NCBI GenBank assembly: GCA_900541495.1
Contig: UQKC01000040.1
Coordinates: 1-21,151 of the forward strand
Direction of reading: 5' to 3'
DNA length: 21,151 bases
Source of the DNA: an uncultured Ruminococcus sp.
GTDB taxonomy: Bacteria; Bacillota; Clostridia; Oscillospirales; Ruminococcaceae
The notes below the pieces were generated by a model. The model worked only from the letters and a program-made list of their open reading frames with translations. It ran no database searches and had not been told where the DNA came from. The translations under genes were made by a program, and so were the position numbers. Below are positions 5,748 to 13,911 of the stretch, in pieces. Each line of letters starts with the position of its first letter. The first letter of the stretch is position 1.

Positions 5748-5776
5748 ATTATAGCATATTAAAATCTGCTTTTCAA
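5748..5776 (-). promoter_or_regulatory. Promoter of the GH5 gene
   Basis: On the minus strand TTGAAA (5771-5776) and TATAAT (5748-5753) are 17 bases apart, with TG one base before the -10 box (TGCTATAAT), an extended -10 promoter. Confidence 0.85.
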
Positions 5777-5820
5777 GTGGGCTAAACGTTTAATTACACA
5801 AGACGTAAATGTAAACTTTT

Positions 5821-6609
5821 TTAGTTCATAGCGTCTTTGAGTGACTTGGTAAATTCGCCGACCTTTTCTGCACTGTCCTTGCCATACTGCGCAACGATCT
5901 TTACGACCGCACTTCCGACAATAACGCCGTCACAGTAACCGCTCATTTTCTTTGCCTGCTCAGGCGAAGAAATTCCGAAGCCAACCATTGCAGGGATCTT
6001 GCAGCTCTTCTTTATCTCGCCGAAGAAGCTGTCAAAATCGGTCGAGAAGCTGCTTCTTGTGCCCGTTACACCGTTGGACGAAACGCAGTAGAGGAAACCC
6101 TCCGCCTGAGAAGCGATAGCTCTGATCCTCTCGTGCGAAGCAGGAGTTACCATGCTTATCGGGATAATGCCGTTAGCCTTCGCGTATGGAAGTATCTCGT
6201 CACGTTCCTCATAAGGAAGATCGGGGACGATAACACCGTCAATGCCGTCTTCCTTGCAAAGCTTGAAAAACTTCTCCGTGCCGTAGCGGAAAATAGTGTT
6301 TATGTACATCATAAGCACAAGCGGTTTGTCGGTCTTGGCGCGAAGCCTTTTTACAAGTTCAAAAATAGTGTCAAGGTTAGTTTCACCCGTGGAAAGCGCA
6401 CGAAGACTTGCTTCCTGAATGGTCGTTCCCTCTGCTATAGGGTCGGAGAACGGAACACCTATCTCAATAATGTCCGCACCGTTGTCAAACATCGTAAGCA
6501 CAAGCTTTTCCGTTGTGTCGAGTGACGGATCGCCTGCTGTTATAAAAGTAATAAGAGCCTTTTTGCCCTCTGCTTGGAGCTTTGAAAGGCAAGCATCTAT
6601 TCTGTTCAT
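5821..6609 (-). CDS. trpA: Tryptophan synthase alpha chain
   Basis: TrpA cleaves indole-3-glycerol phosphate to indole and glyceraldehyde 3-phosphate and passes indole to TrpB through a tunnel. The 262-residue length is normal. Catalytic Glu49 is present in ADIIEIGVPFSDP. The second catalytic acid, Asp60 in the enteric enzyme, is Glu60 here (PIAEG), which keeps the charge but lengthens the side chain. Phosphate-binding GFGIS and GSAVV motifs are near the C-terminus. The start at 6609 is set by AAGGAGG before the ATG; the longer in-frame reading into trpB lacks a ribosome site. It is the last gene of the operon, 13 bases after the trpB stop. No clear intrinsic terminator is visible in the next 70 bases. 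Confidence 0.96.
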   Translation of the reverse strand: MNRIDACLSKLQAEGKKALITFITAGDPSLDTTEKLVLTMFDNGADIIEIGVPFSDPIAEGTTIQEASLRALSTGETNLDTIFELVKRLRAKTDKPLVLMMYINTIFRYGTEKFFKLCKEDGIDGVIVPDLPYEERDEILPYAKANGIIPISMVTPASHERIRAIASQAEGFLYCVSSNGVTGTRSSFSTDFDSFFGEIKKSCKIPAMVGFGISSPEQAKKMSGYCDGVIVGSAVVKIVAQYGKDSAEKVGEFTKSLKDAMN

Positions 6610-6622
6610 TGAATTTTCCTCC

Positions 6623-7816
6623 TTATGATTCCACAATGTCAATGCCGCGGTATTTGGCAATGGAGTAAACATCCTTGTCACCTCTGCCCGAAATGGTGAT
6701 GACCATTATCTGATCCTTGCCCATTGTCGGTGCGATCTTTCGTGCAGCCGCAACAGCGTGTGATGATTCGATAGCAGGAATGATACCCTCCGTGCGTGAG
6801 AGATATTCAAACGCCTGAACAGCTTCCTCATCGGTGATGTCAACATATTCAGCTCGCTTTGTTTCCCATAAATAAGCATGTTCAGGTCCGATTCCGGGGT
6901 AGTCAAGACCTGCCGAAATGGAGTAAACCGGGTCGATCTGACCGAATTCGTTCTGGAGGAAGATAGACTTCATTCCGTGGAAAATTCCGAGCGAACCCTT
7001 TGCAAGCGTTGCGGCGTGGAGCTTGGTTTCAATGCCCTTTCCTGCTGCTTCCGCACCGACAAGGCGAACGCTCTCATCGCCGATGAAATCATAGAACGAA
7101 CCCATAGCGTTCGAGCCGCCGCCAACGCAGGCAACAACACAGTCGGGGAGTCTGCCCTCAGCTTCCATAAGCTGTGCCTTTGTTTCTTCGGAGATTATTT
7201 TCTGGAAATCACGAACCATCTGTGGGTAAGGGTGAGGACCCATTACCGAACCGATGCAGTAGAAGGTCGTGGAAATGTTTGTGCACCAGTCACGCATAGC
7301 CTCATTGATAGCGTCTTTGAGCGTAGCCGTGCCGCTCTCAACGGGAACTACCTTTGTGCCGAGAAGATTCATTCTGTAAACATTGAGCGACTGTCGCTTA
7401 ACGTCCTCCGCACCCATATAGACCTGACATTCAAGTCCGAAAAGCGCGCATACAGTAGCCGTTGCAACACCGTGCTGACCTGCTCCCGTTTCGGCGATAA
7501 TTCTCTTTTTACCCATTCTCTTTGCAAGAAGTATCTGACCGAGCACGTTGTTTATCTTGTGTGAACCCGTGTGGTTGAGGTCTTCACGCTTGAGATAGAT
7601 TTTTGCGCCGCCGAGGTCTTTTGTCATCTTGTCTGCATAATAAAGCATAGACGGTCTGCCTGCATAATCGCGGTAAAGCTTTTTCAGCTCCGCAATGAAT
7701 TCGGGGTCATCTTTGTACTTGTTGTAAGCTTCTTCAAGCTCAGTAACTGCATTCATTACGGTTTCGGGAACATACTGTCCGCCGTAAATGCCGTATCTTC
7801 CTTTGCTTTCACTCAT
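6623..7816 (-). CDS. trpB: Tryptophan synthase beta chain
   Basis: TrpB condenses indole with serine to form tryptophan, using pyridoxal phosphate. The 397-residue length is normal. Lys87 in TGSHKINN forms the Schiff base with the cofactor, and the serine/phosphate motifs ETGAGQHG and GGGSNA are intact. It is the classical TrpB1 type that pairs with TrpA, as shown by the N-terminal RYGIYGGQYVPET. ACGGAGGAT precedes the start ATG, and only one base separates it from the trpF stop, so the two are probably translationally coupled. The TrpA partner is immediately downstream. Confidence 0.97.
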   Translation of the reverse strand: MSESKGRYGIYGGQYVPETVMNAVTELEEAYNKYKDDPEFIAELKKLYRDYAGRPSMLYYADKMTKDLGGAKIYLKREDLNHTGSHKINNVLGQILLAKRMGKKRIIAETGAGQHGVATATVCALFGLECQVYMGAEDVKRQSLNVYRMNLLGTKVVPVESGTATLKDAINEAMRDWCTNISTTFYCIGSVMGPHPYPQMVRDFQKIISEETKAQLMEAEGRLPDCVVACVGGGSNAMGSFYDFIGDESVRLVGAEAAGKGIETKLHAATLAKGSLGIFHGMKSIFLQNEFGQIDPVYSISAGLDYPGIGPEHAYLWETKRAEYVDITDEEAVQAFEYLSRTEGIIPAIESSHAVAAARKIAPTMGKDQIMVITISGRGDKDVYSIAKYRGIDIVES

Positions 7817-7817
7817 T

Positions 7818-8444
7818 TTATTTATCCTCCGTTAAATTGTGGTATATTTTCATTATTTCAAGCATCTTCACCCCGTCCTTGAAACCGTCCGTTTCAATTC
7901 CGCTGCTAAGGTCAACTCCGTAGGGCGTGAATTTTTTGATTATATCAGCAATATTTGAACTGTCGATCCCGCCTGCAATGAAAAACGGGTTTGAAAGCTT
8001 GTTTTTTGCATAAGCGAGAAGCTTTTCATCTATTTTTTTGCCAGTACCGCCATAAGCCTCCGCAGAAAAAGCGTCCAAAACAAATTTGTCGGCAGGGAGT
8101 ACCGCCAAAGCATCGATATCGGCTTCGGAACGTATCCGTCCTGCTTTCCATATCTCTTTTTCGGGGAAAAGCTTTCGCAAAGCCGAAATATATTCGGAAT
8201 CTTCATTCCCGTGAAGCTGAAAAATATCAGCCGAGACGCTTATTTCCGCCAAAAATTCGATAGGAGCATTTACCGTTACACCGACAGTGACTATCTTCGG
8301 GTCAAGCTCACTCCGAAGTTGTCCTGCAAGCTCTGACGAAACCCTCCGCTTGCTTTCGGCGAAGATAAAACCAATATAATCGGGCATACATTCATTGCAG
8401 TAAGCGATGTCCTCATTTCTTCTCATTCCGCAAAGCTTTATCAT
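7818..8444 (-). CDS. trpF: Phosphoribosylanthranilate isomerase
   Basis: TrpF converts N-(5-phosphoribosyl)anthranilate to the carboxyphenylamino-deoxyribulose phosphate by an Amadori rearrangement. The 208-residue protein has the expected general base Cys5 in KLCGMRR and general acid Asp124 in VLDAF, plus FQLHGNE and the phosphate-binding FIAGGI and DLSSGIE motifs. It is a stand-alone enzyme here, not fused to TrpC as in enterics. Its ATG overlaps the trpC stop by four bases (ATGA), which indicates translational coupling. Confidence 0.96.
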   Translation of the reverse strand: MIKLCGMRRNEDIAYCNECMPDYIGFIFAESKRRVSSELAGQLRSELDPKIVTVGVTVNAPIEFLAEISVSADIFQLHGNEDSEYISALRKLFPEKEIWKAGRIRSEADIDALAVLPADKFVLDAFSAEAYGGTGKKIDEKLLAYAKNKLSNPFFIAGGIDSSNIADIIKKFTPYGVDLSSGIETDGFKDGVKMLEIMKIYHNLTEDK

Positions 8445-9223
8445 ACGTCTTCCCTCAAAGCCGTGAGCATTGCGCCGATATTTCCGCTTCGCATAAGCGT
8501 TTCACCGATAAGAACAGCGTCCGCGCCGTAGCCCCGTACAGCTTTCATATCAGCATTATCCCTGATACCGCTCTCGGAAACGATGACCTTTCCCTCGGGG
8601 ATCATTCCTGCAAGTTTTGCAGTCGTTTCAAGTGTAACTTCAAATGTTTTAAGGTTGCGGTTGTTGATGCCGATAATATCAAAATCAAGAGCAAGCACAC
8701 GTTCAAGTTCGCTTTCATCGTGCGTTTCGGCAAGGATATCAAGTCCGAGTGAATGCGCGATATCTCCAAACCGTTTCAGCTTTTCGTCACCAAGCACAGC
8801 CGCTATAAGAAGTATCGCATCTGCGCCCATTAAACGAGCCTCGTATATCTGATATTCGTCGATGATAAAATCCTTGCGTATCATCGGCAAATCAATAGCT
8901 TGGCGAATCGCCTTGAAGTATTCGGACGAGCCTTGGAAGTAATGTTCTTCCGTCAGGCAGGAAACGGCGTCCGCACCGCAGGTTTCATATTCCTTTGCTA
9001 TCTTTACGGGGTCAAAGTTCGGCCGGATAAGCCCCTTTGAGGGCGAAGCCTTTTTGACCTCGGAAATTACCGAAAGTCTGTCGGGCTTCGCAAGAGCGGA
9101 CTTGAAGCTTATGCACTGTCGGTCAAGCTTTTCAGCGGCTTTTTTCACCGTTTCAAAGTCAGCCGCCGCCTTTTCGCATTCAAGCTGTATTTTTCTTTTT
9201 TCAACTATTTCATCAAGTATCAT
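8441..9223 (-). CDS. trpC: Indole-3-glycerol-phosphate synthase
   Basis: TrpC closes the indole ring by decarboxylation and dehydration, giving indole-3-glycerol phosphate. The 260-residue beta/alpha barrel carries the catalytic set: Glu55 and Lys57 in VISEVKKASPSKG, Lys117 in MIRKDFI, Glu166 in ILAETH, and the GINNRNL and VSESGI substrate loops. It lies three bases after the trpGD stop and overlaps trpF by four bases. The product goes directly to TrpA. Confidence 0.97.
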   Translation of the reverse strand: MILDEIVEKRKIQLECEKAAADFETVKKAAEKLDRQCISFKSALAKPDRLSVISEVKKASPSKGLIRPNFDPVKIAKEYETCGADAVSCLTEEHYFQGSSEYFKAIRQAIDLPMIRKDFIIDEYQIYEARLMGADAILLIAAVLGDEKLKRFGDIAHSLGLDILAETHDESELERVLALDFDIIGINNRNLKTFEVTLETTAKLAGMIPEGKVIVSESGIRDNADMKAVRGYGADAVLIGETLMRSGNIGAMLTALREDV

Positions 9224-9226
9224 AGC

Positions 9227-10861
9227 TTACTCCCTGTTGGAAAATTCTTTTAACTTTTCAAGCTTTGCAAGAGCCTTGCCACTGTCGATAGAATCACGAG
9301 CCATTTCAAGTCCTTCTTCAATAGAGCTTGCCGCACCCGTGCAGTAGATAGCGCAGGCAGAGTTGAGAAGAACGATGTCACGCTTTGCACCGTGTTCCTT
9401 GCCCGAAAGAATATTGAGTGTAATCTGTGCATTTTCAGCAGGTGTTCCGCCGACAATGTCTTCCTTCGGGTAACGCTTCAAACCGAATTCCTCGGGAGTA
9501 ATGCTGTACTTGATTATCTTCTTTCCGCGAAGTTCGCATACCTTTGTTTCGCCCGAAACGGAAACCTCGTCAAGACCGTCACCGTAAACGATCATCGCGC
9601 TCTTTACGCCAAGATTCATAAGTACGGTCGCCATTGTTTCAAGCAAAGCAGGGTCGTAAACGCCAAGCAGGATATAATCGGAAAGTGCAGGGTTTGCAAG
9701 AGGTCCGAGAATGTTGAATACCGTGCGGACGCCCATTTCACGGCGAGCCTTTCCGACAAAGCGCATACTGCTGTGGAATGACTGTGCGAAAAGGAACGAG
9801 ATTCCGACATTCTGTATGCAAGCCGAAGCCTGTGCAGGGGAGAGTGATATCTTTACGCCGAGTGATTCAAGTACATCAGCCGCACCGCTCTTGCTCGAAA
9901 CACTGCGGTTGCCGTGCTTTGCAACGTTAAGACCCGTTCCTGCGATAACAAATGACGAAGTAGTAGAAATGTTGAACGAACCTGCAAGGTCGCCGCCCGT
10001 TCCGACGATATCAACAGCCGATTTTGAAGTCGGCACGATAGATGCCTTTTTGCGCATTATGCGTGCAAAGCCTGTAATTTCATCGGTAGTTTCACCCTTT
10101 GCGCGGAGAAATGCAAGGAAACCTGCGATCTGTGCATCGGTAGCGCCGCCCGACATAATGATATCCATAGCATCTTCAGCCTCGGCAGGTGTAAGATCTT
10201 TTCCCTCGGAAACGATCTTGATGTACTTCATAAGAGCCTTGCGCTCTGAGTCGGGGAGGGAAACTGCGACCTTTTCAAAACCGCTTATTCCTGCAATTTC
10301 GGAAAGGAAGTTCGATATCATACTCTTGCCAAGATCGGTGAGAACAGACTCGGGGTGGAACTGAACACCGTAAACAGCGAGTTCCTTGTGACGGAGCGCC
10401 ATTATCTGACCGTCCTCGTCCTCTGCGATGACTTCAAGACACTCGGGGAGCGAAGTCTTTTCAACGATGAGCGAATGGTATCTTGCGGCTTTTATCTTCT
10501 CGGGCATACCCTTAAAAAGCGGTGTGCCGTTGTTTACGGTTATCATTGAAGTCTTGCCGTGCTTAGGTTCAAGCGCACGGACTATCTTTCCGCCGAAAGC
10601 TTCCGCAATGGATTGATGTCCAAGGCAAACACCGAGGATAGGTATCTTTCCTGCAAAACGCTTGATAGCGTCAACGGAGATGCCTGCTTCGCTCGGATAA
10701 CCCGGACCGGGAGAAATAACGAGCGCTTCCGGCGCAAGCTTCGCAATTTCATCGAGTGTTATCATATCGTTTCTTACAACTTTGATGTCGGGATAGATAG
10801 AACCTATCTGCTGATAAAGGTTGTATGTAAAGCTGTCGTAGTTATCTATTAAAAGTATCAT
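9227..10861 (-). CDS. trpGD: Fused anthranilate synthase glutaminase and anthranilate phosphoribosyltransferase
   Basis: This 544-residue protein is a TrpG-TrpD fusion. Residues 1-190 are a class I glutamine amidotransferase with triad Cys79 (GVCLGHQ), His169 and Glu171 (FHPES); it supplies ammonia to TrpE. Residues about 205-540 are the phosphoribosyltransferase that joins anthranilate to PRPP, with GTGGD at 287-291, NIST at 297-300 and KHGNRS at 315-320. A short linker (about 191-204) separates the two. The same fusion occurs in enterics and in many clostridia. It is 13 bases after trpE and three bases before trpC, so both halves of anthranilate synthase are made together. Confidence 0.96.
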   Translation of the reverse strand: MILLIDNYDSFTYNLYQQIGSIYPDIKVVRNDMITLDEIAKLAPEALVISPGPGYPSEAGISVDAIKRFAGKIPILGVCLGHQSIAEAFGGKIVRALEPKHGKTSMITVNNGTPLFKGMPEKIKAARYHSLIVEKTSLPECLEVIAEDEDGQIMALRHKELAVYGVQFHPESVLTDLGKSMISNFLSEIAGISGFEKVAVSLPDSERKALMKYIKIVSEGKDLTPAEAEDAMDIIMSGGATDAQIAGFLAFLRAKGETTDEITGFARIMRKKASIVPTSKSAVDIVGTGGDLAGSFNISTTSSFVIAGTGLNVAKHGNRSVSSKSGAADVLESLGVKISLSPAQASACIQNVGISFLFAQSFHSSMRFVGKARREMGVRTVFNILGPLANPALSDYILLGVYDPALLETMATVLMNLGVKSAMIVYGDGLDEVSVSGETKVCELRGKKIIKYSITPEEFGLKRYPKEDIVGGTPAENAQITLNILSGKEHGAKRDIVLLNSACAIYCTGAASSIEEGLEMARDSIDSGKALAKLEKLKEFSNRE

Positions 10862-10874
10862 AAAAAACGCCCCC

Positions 10875-12350
10875 TTAAAGCTTTGCAGCTTCTCTTACTG
10901 CATTTACAACGGCAAGAGCCTTGTTTTTGGTTTCTTCGTATTCCGTTTCGGCAACGCTGTCATATACGATGCCTGCGCCTGCCTGAACATAAGCCTTGTC
11001 ATTCTTGAAAAGAACCGTTCTGATAGCGATGCAGGTGTCAATGTTTCCGCTGAAGCCAAGGTAGCCGACCGTTCCGCCGTAAAGACCGCGCTTCTTGTTT
11101 TCAAGCTCATCGATGAGCTGCATTGCCCTTACCTTAGGCGCGCCCGAGAGCGTTCCTGCGGGAAGTACGGACATAAGCGCGTCCATTGCAGTCTTGTCAT
11201 CGGCAAGCTGACCCTGAACATCGGAAACAAGGTGCATAACCTTTGAGTAACGCTCAACTCTCATAAAGTCGGTAACGTTTACCGAACCAAGCTTGCAGAC
11301 ACGACCGATATCGTTTCTGCCAAGGTCAACGAGCATCGTGTGTTCGGAACGTTCCTTGATGTCGTTCACAAGTCTGTTTTCGTAAGCCTTGTCTTCTTCC
11401 TCGGTCTTGCCGCGCGGCATCGTTCCTGCGATAGGTTTCGTGACTACAACGCCGTCCGTAACACTCACGAGCATTTCGGGTGAAGCTCCTGCAAAGCAGT
11501 AATCCTTGTGGTCGAAAAAGTAAAGATACGGCGAAGGATTTGTCGAGCGCAGCATTCTGTAAACGTCAAAAGGCTTCGGCGGATTTGCAATTTCAAAACG
11601 CTGTGAAAGAACTATTTGACTGATGTCACCGTTTTTGATGTGTTCCTTGCCCTTTTCAACGATAGCCATATATTCTTCCTTGGTGAAGTTCGACTTAACT
11701 TCAAGATCAGCACCGTTTCCCGAGCTTTCCGCAGACTCAACAGCAGGACAATTTTTAAGTACCTTTTCAATGTCGTGAGCCTTTGCATAAGCGTTTTCGT
11801 ATGCAGTGTCAACATCTTCGCCTGCATTGATGTTCACGATTATAACAGCCTTGTTGGAAAGGTGGTCGTAAGCCACGATCTCATCGTAAAGGAACATATT
11901 TGAATCGGGCATCCTGAGATCATCTTCGGGAATGTTAGTAAGCTTCTTCTCAAAGCTTCTTACCGTGTCATATCCGAAGTAGCCGATAAGTCCGCCCGTG
12001 AGCTTTGGCTTGTTCGGGAAAACGGGGGAAGTATGCTCCGCAAGGATACTGTTGTAAAGAGCGATAGGGTCGGGACATTCAACATTTTCTGTCTTGCCGT
12101 CTGTGGTTATCTCAGCCTTATCGCCGAAAATTTTGATCTCTTTTTTAGGGTCAATGCCGATGAAAGAATATCGTCCCCACTGCTCGGTGTTGTCAACGCT
12201 TTCGAGGATAAAGCAGTTGTCATATTTTTCTCGAAGCCCTGCGAAAAGCCTTACGGGAGTTGCGCTGTCGATCAGTGTTTCGTGAAAAACAGGAACAGTC
12301 TTGTAATTCGTCAGGAGTTTTTTAACTTCTTCTTTTGATGGGAATAACAT
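10875..12350 (-). CDS. trpE: Anthranilate synthase component I
   Basis: TrpE makes anthranilate from chorismate using ammonia from the TrpG domain. The protein is 491 residues. The N-terminal regulatory part has the tryptophan-binding LES motif followed by GRYSFIGIDP, so feedback inhibition by tryptophan is likely. The chorismate-binding C-terminal half shows PIAGTMPRGKT, HTMLVDLGRND, LPAGTLSGAPKVRAM and GAGIVYDS. I chose the ATG at 12350 because GAAAGG lies nine bases upstream; an ATG six bases earlier (12356) is only three bases from that site. A much longer in-frame reading to 12491 runs through the terminator of the T-box and is not real. It is the first gene of the operon. Confidence 0.95.
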   Translation of the reverse strand: MLFPSKEEVKKLLTNYKTVPVFHETLIDSATPVRLFAGLREKYDNCFILESVDNTEQWGRYSFIGIDPKKEIKIFGDKAEITTDGKTENVECPDPIALYNSILAEHTSPVFPNKPKLTGGLIGYFGYDTVRSFEKKLTNIPEDDLRMPDSNMFLYDEIVAYDHLSNKAVIIVNINAGEDVDTAYENAYAKAHDIEKVLKNCPAVESAESSGNGADLEVKSNFTKEEYMAIVEKGKEHIKNGDISQIVLSQRFEIANPPKPFDVYRMLRSTNPSPYLYFFDHKDYCFAGASPEMLVSVTDGVVVTKPIAGTMPRGKTEEEDKAYENRLVNDIKERSEHTMLVDLGRNDIGRVCKLGSVNVTDFMRVERYSKVMHLVSDVQGQLADDKTAMDALMSVLPAGTLSGAPKVRAMQLIDELENKKRGLYGGTVGYLGFSGNIDTCIAIRTVLFKNDKAYVQAGAGIVYDSVAETEYEETKNKALAVVNAVREAAKL

Positions 12351-12384
12351 ATTCATCGACCTTTCAATAAATAAAATAAAAAAA

Positions 12385-12435
12385 GAGGAACAACGTGCTG
12401 ACCTTCTTATACAAAGGTCAGGGACGATGTTCCTC
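12385..12435 (-). terminator. Terminator hairpin of the trp T-box
   Basis: On the minus strand GAGGAAC (12429-12435) and CTGACCTT pair with AAGGTCAG and GTTCCTC (12385-12391), and seven T follow directly. The 5' arm is shared with the T-box element, which makes termination and antitermination exclusive. Confidence 0.93.
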
Positions 12436-12692
12436 GTGGTGCCACCCTGATTTGCGGATAAAAAAACTGCTATCCGCCTCATTGAGTACAATTGCGAATA
12501 ACAGATACTTTCGATATTTCATTTCAAGTACGCCGCCAACGCATTAATACCCTATCCACTAACGCAGGAAACTCGGCGCAGGCTAATAGGGAAGACCCAT
12601 TCACCATTGCTTCTCACAAACCCATTCACGCATCCCGTAAGACCTGCTCACACCGACCGCAGGCTCTCTGTACTCCGTCAGAAACGCTACTT
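12385..12692 (-). promoter_or_regulatory. Tryptophan T-box riboswitch controlling the trp operon
   Basis: The minus-strand leader holds the T-box motif AGGGTGGCACCACG at 12435-12448, a stem III hairpin (GCGGATA/TATCCGC) just before it, and a stem I of about 12605-12690 with the GGAGTACAG strand and the AGAGAGCC region. The 3' side of the specifier loop reads GTGAATGGGT, giving specifier UGG at 12622-12624, which matches tRNA-Trp. Known: uncharged tRNA pairs its anticodon with the specifier and its CCA end with the T-box, stabilising the antiterminator. So the operon is expressed when tRNA-Trp is uncharged and is terminated when tryptophan is ample. This explains the roughly 330 bases without a gene between trpE and its promoter. 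Confidence 0.95.
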
Positions 12693-12734
12693 GCTTTTGT
12701 TCATAGAATTTACTGATTTATTAACTTTGTCTGT

Positions 12735-12763
12735 ATTATATCACAGCACTAAAGCGTTGTCAA
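12735..12763 (-). promoter_or_regulatory. Promoter of the trp operon
   Basis: On the minus strand TTGACA (12758-12763) and TATAAT (12735-12740) are perfect consensus boxes 17 bases apart. Runs of A and T immediately upstream (about 12771-12810) could act as an UP element. Strong constitutive initiation fits control at the T-box. Confidence 0.93.
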
Positions 12764-12843
12764 GGGGTTTGGAAAATTTTTTTCGATTTTTTTCTAAGAA
12801 ATTTTTTATGCGAACAAATTTGCCGCAAAATGAAAATTCATAC

Positions 12844-12872
12844 TTGAAATTATCTGAAAAAAGGTGTAAAAT
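12844..12872 (+). promoter_or_regulatory. Promoter of the prmA-topoisomerase operon
   Basis: TTGAAA at 12844-12849 and TAAAAT at 12867-12872 are 17 bases apart. Initiation near 12880 would leave about 36 bases before the prmA ATG. The promoter is divergent from the trp promoter, about 80 bases away, across an A/T-tract region. Confidence 0.7.
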
Positions 12873-12915
12873 AATATAGTATGGCTAAAATCAGAACAGA
12901 AAGGATAAACGCATT

Positions 12916-13896
12916 ATGGATAACACAAACTGGATCGAAGCTAAGGTTTATACAACTACCGAGGGAATTGACCCCGTCTGCGGCTGTCTGCTCGGAGTGG
13001 GCATAACGGGCTTTGAGATAAAGGATTCTCAGGATTTTGAAGAATTCCTCGAACGCAAGGACGGAAACTGGGATTATATAGACGATGACCTTATGGAAAT
13101 GCGTACCTGCGAAACCTGCGTGACCGTTTATATCGCAGATAATGAGCAGGGCAGAGAGATGCTCGCCGCTTTGAAGCGTGAAATGACAGCGCTCAAGGAA
13201 CGTGATGCGGATAATAAATTCGGCAGACTTGCCGTTGAGCTTTCAGGCATAAAAGAAGAGGACTGGGCAAACAACTGGAAGCAGTATTTCAAGCCGTTTG
13301 AAGTAGGCACACGTCTTGCCGTAAAACCCTCCTGGGAAGAATATGATAACCCGAACGGAAGAACCGTTCTCGAAATTGACCCTGCATCGAGCTTTGGCAC
13401 GGGTCAGCATAATACAACGCGCCTTTGCCTTGAACTTATCGAAAAGACCGTTAAAAAGGGCGATAAGCTCCTCGACCTCGGCTGCGGAAGCGGAATACTT
13501 TCTATCGCAGGAATTCTCCTCGGCGCAGAAAAAGCTGCCGCTGTCGATATCGACCAGAACTCGGTAAAGATCGCAAAGGAAAACTTCGCAAAGAACAATA
13601 TCCCCGAAAGCGTTTTTGATGCTTATGTCGGAAATATCATCGGCGATGAAGAGCTTCGCGCAAAGCTCGGCGGCGGATATGACGTTGTCGTTGCAAATAT
13701 CGTTGCCGATGTCCTTATCGCAATGAGCCCTATCTTCGGCAGCTTTATGAAACCCGATGCAAAGATAATCATTTCGGGCATAATAATCGAACGCTGCGAT
13801 GAGGTTATGGAAGCAATGGAAAAGAACGGATTCAAGCGCATCGAAATTCGCGAAAACGGCGGCTGGGCTGCTGCGGAATTTGAAAAGAACAACTGA
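12916..13896 (+). CDS. prmA: Ribosomal protein L11 methyltransferase
   Basis: PrmA transfers methyl groups from S-adenosylmethionine to amino groups of ribosomal protein L11. The 326-residue length is normal. The N-terminal part (about 1-110) is the substrate-recognition domain. The catalytic part shows WKQYFKPFEVG near 121-131, FGTGQHNTT at 160-168, the SAM-binding DLGCGSGIL at 187-195, VDID near 210 and NIVADVL, a set specific to PrmA. The ribosome site GAAAGGAT precedes the ATG. It is the first gene of a rightward operon with the topoisomerase pair 15 bases downstream. PrmA is often dispensable in bacteria where tested. Confidence 0.96.
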   Translation: MDNTNWIEAKVYTTTEGIDPVCGCLLGVGITGFEIKDSQDFEEFLERKDGNWDYIDDDLMEMRTCETCVTVYIADNEQGREMLAALKREMTALKERDADNKFGRLAVELSGIKEEDWANNWKQYFKPFEVGTRLAVKPSWEEYDNPNGRTVLEIDPASSFGTGQHNTTRLCLELIEKTVKKGDKLLDLGCGSGILSIAGILLGAEKAAAVDIDQNSVKIAKENFAKNNIPESVFDAYVGNIIGDEELRAKLGGGYDVVVANIVADVLIAMSPIFGSFMKPDAKIIISGIIIERCDEVMEAMEKNGFKRIEIRENGGWAAAEFEKNN

Positions 13897-13911
13897 AAGG
13901 GCAGAATGTAA

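Noticed and set aside
6878..7564. Open frame of 228 codons on the plus strand opposite trpB
   Set aside because: It lies wholly inside trpB on the other strand, with Cys/Arg-rich sequence typical of antisense reading, and has no promoter or ribosome site.
12357..12491. Extension of trpE by 47 residues upstream
   Set aside because: The extension would translate the T-box antiterminator and terminator; the ribosome site and homology support a start at 12350 or 12356.
12492..12879. Short plus-strand open frames in the trp leader region
   Set aside because: They are antisense to the T-box RNA and the trp promoter and have no ribosome sites.
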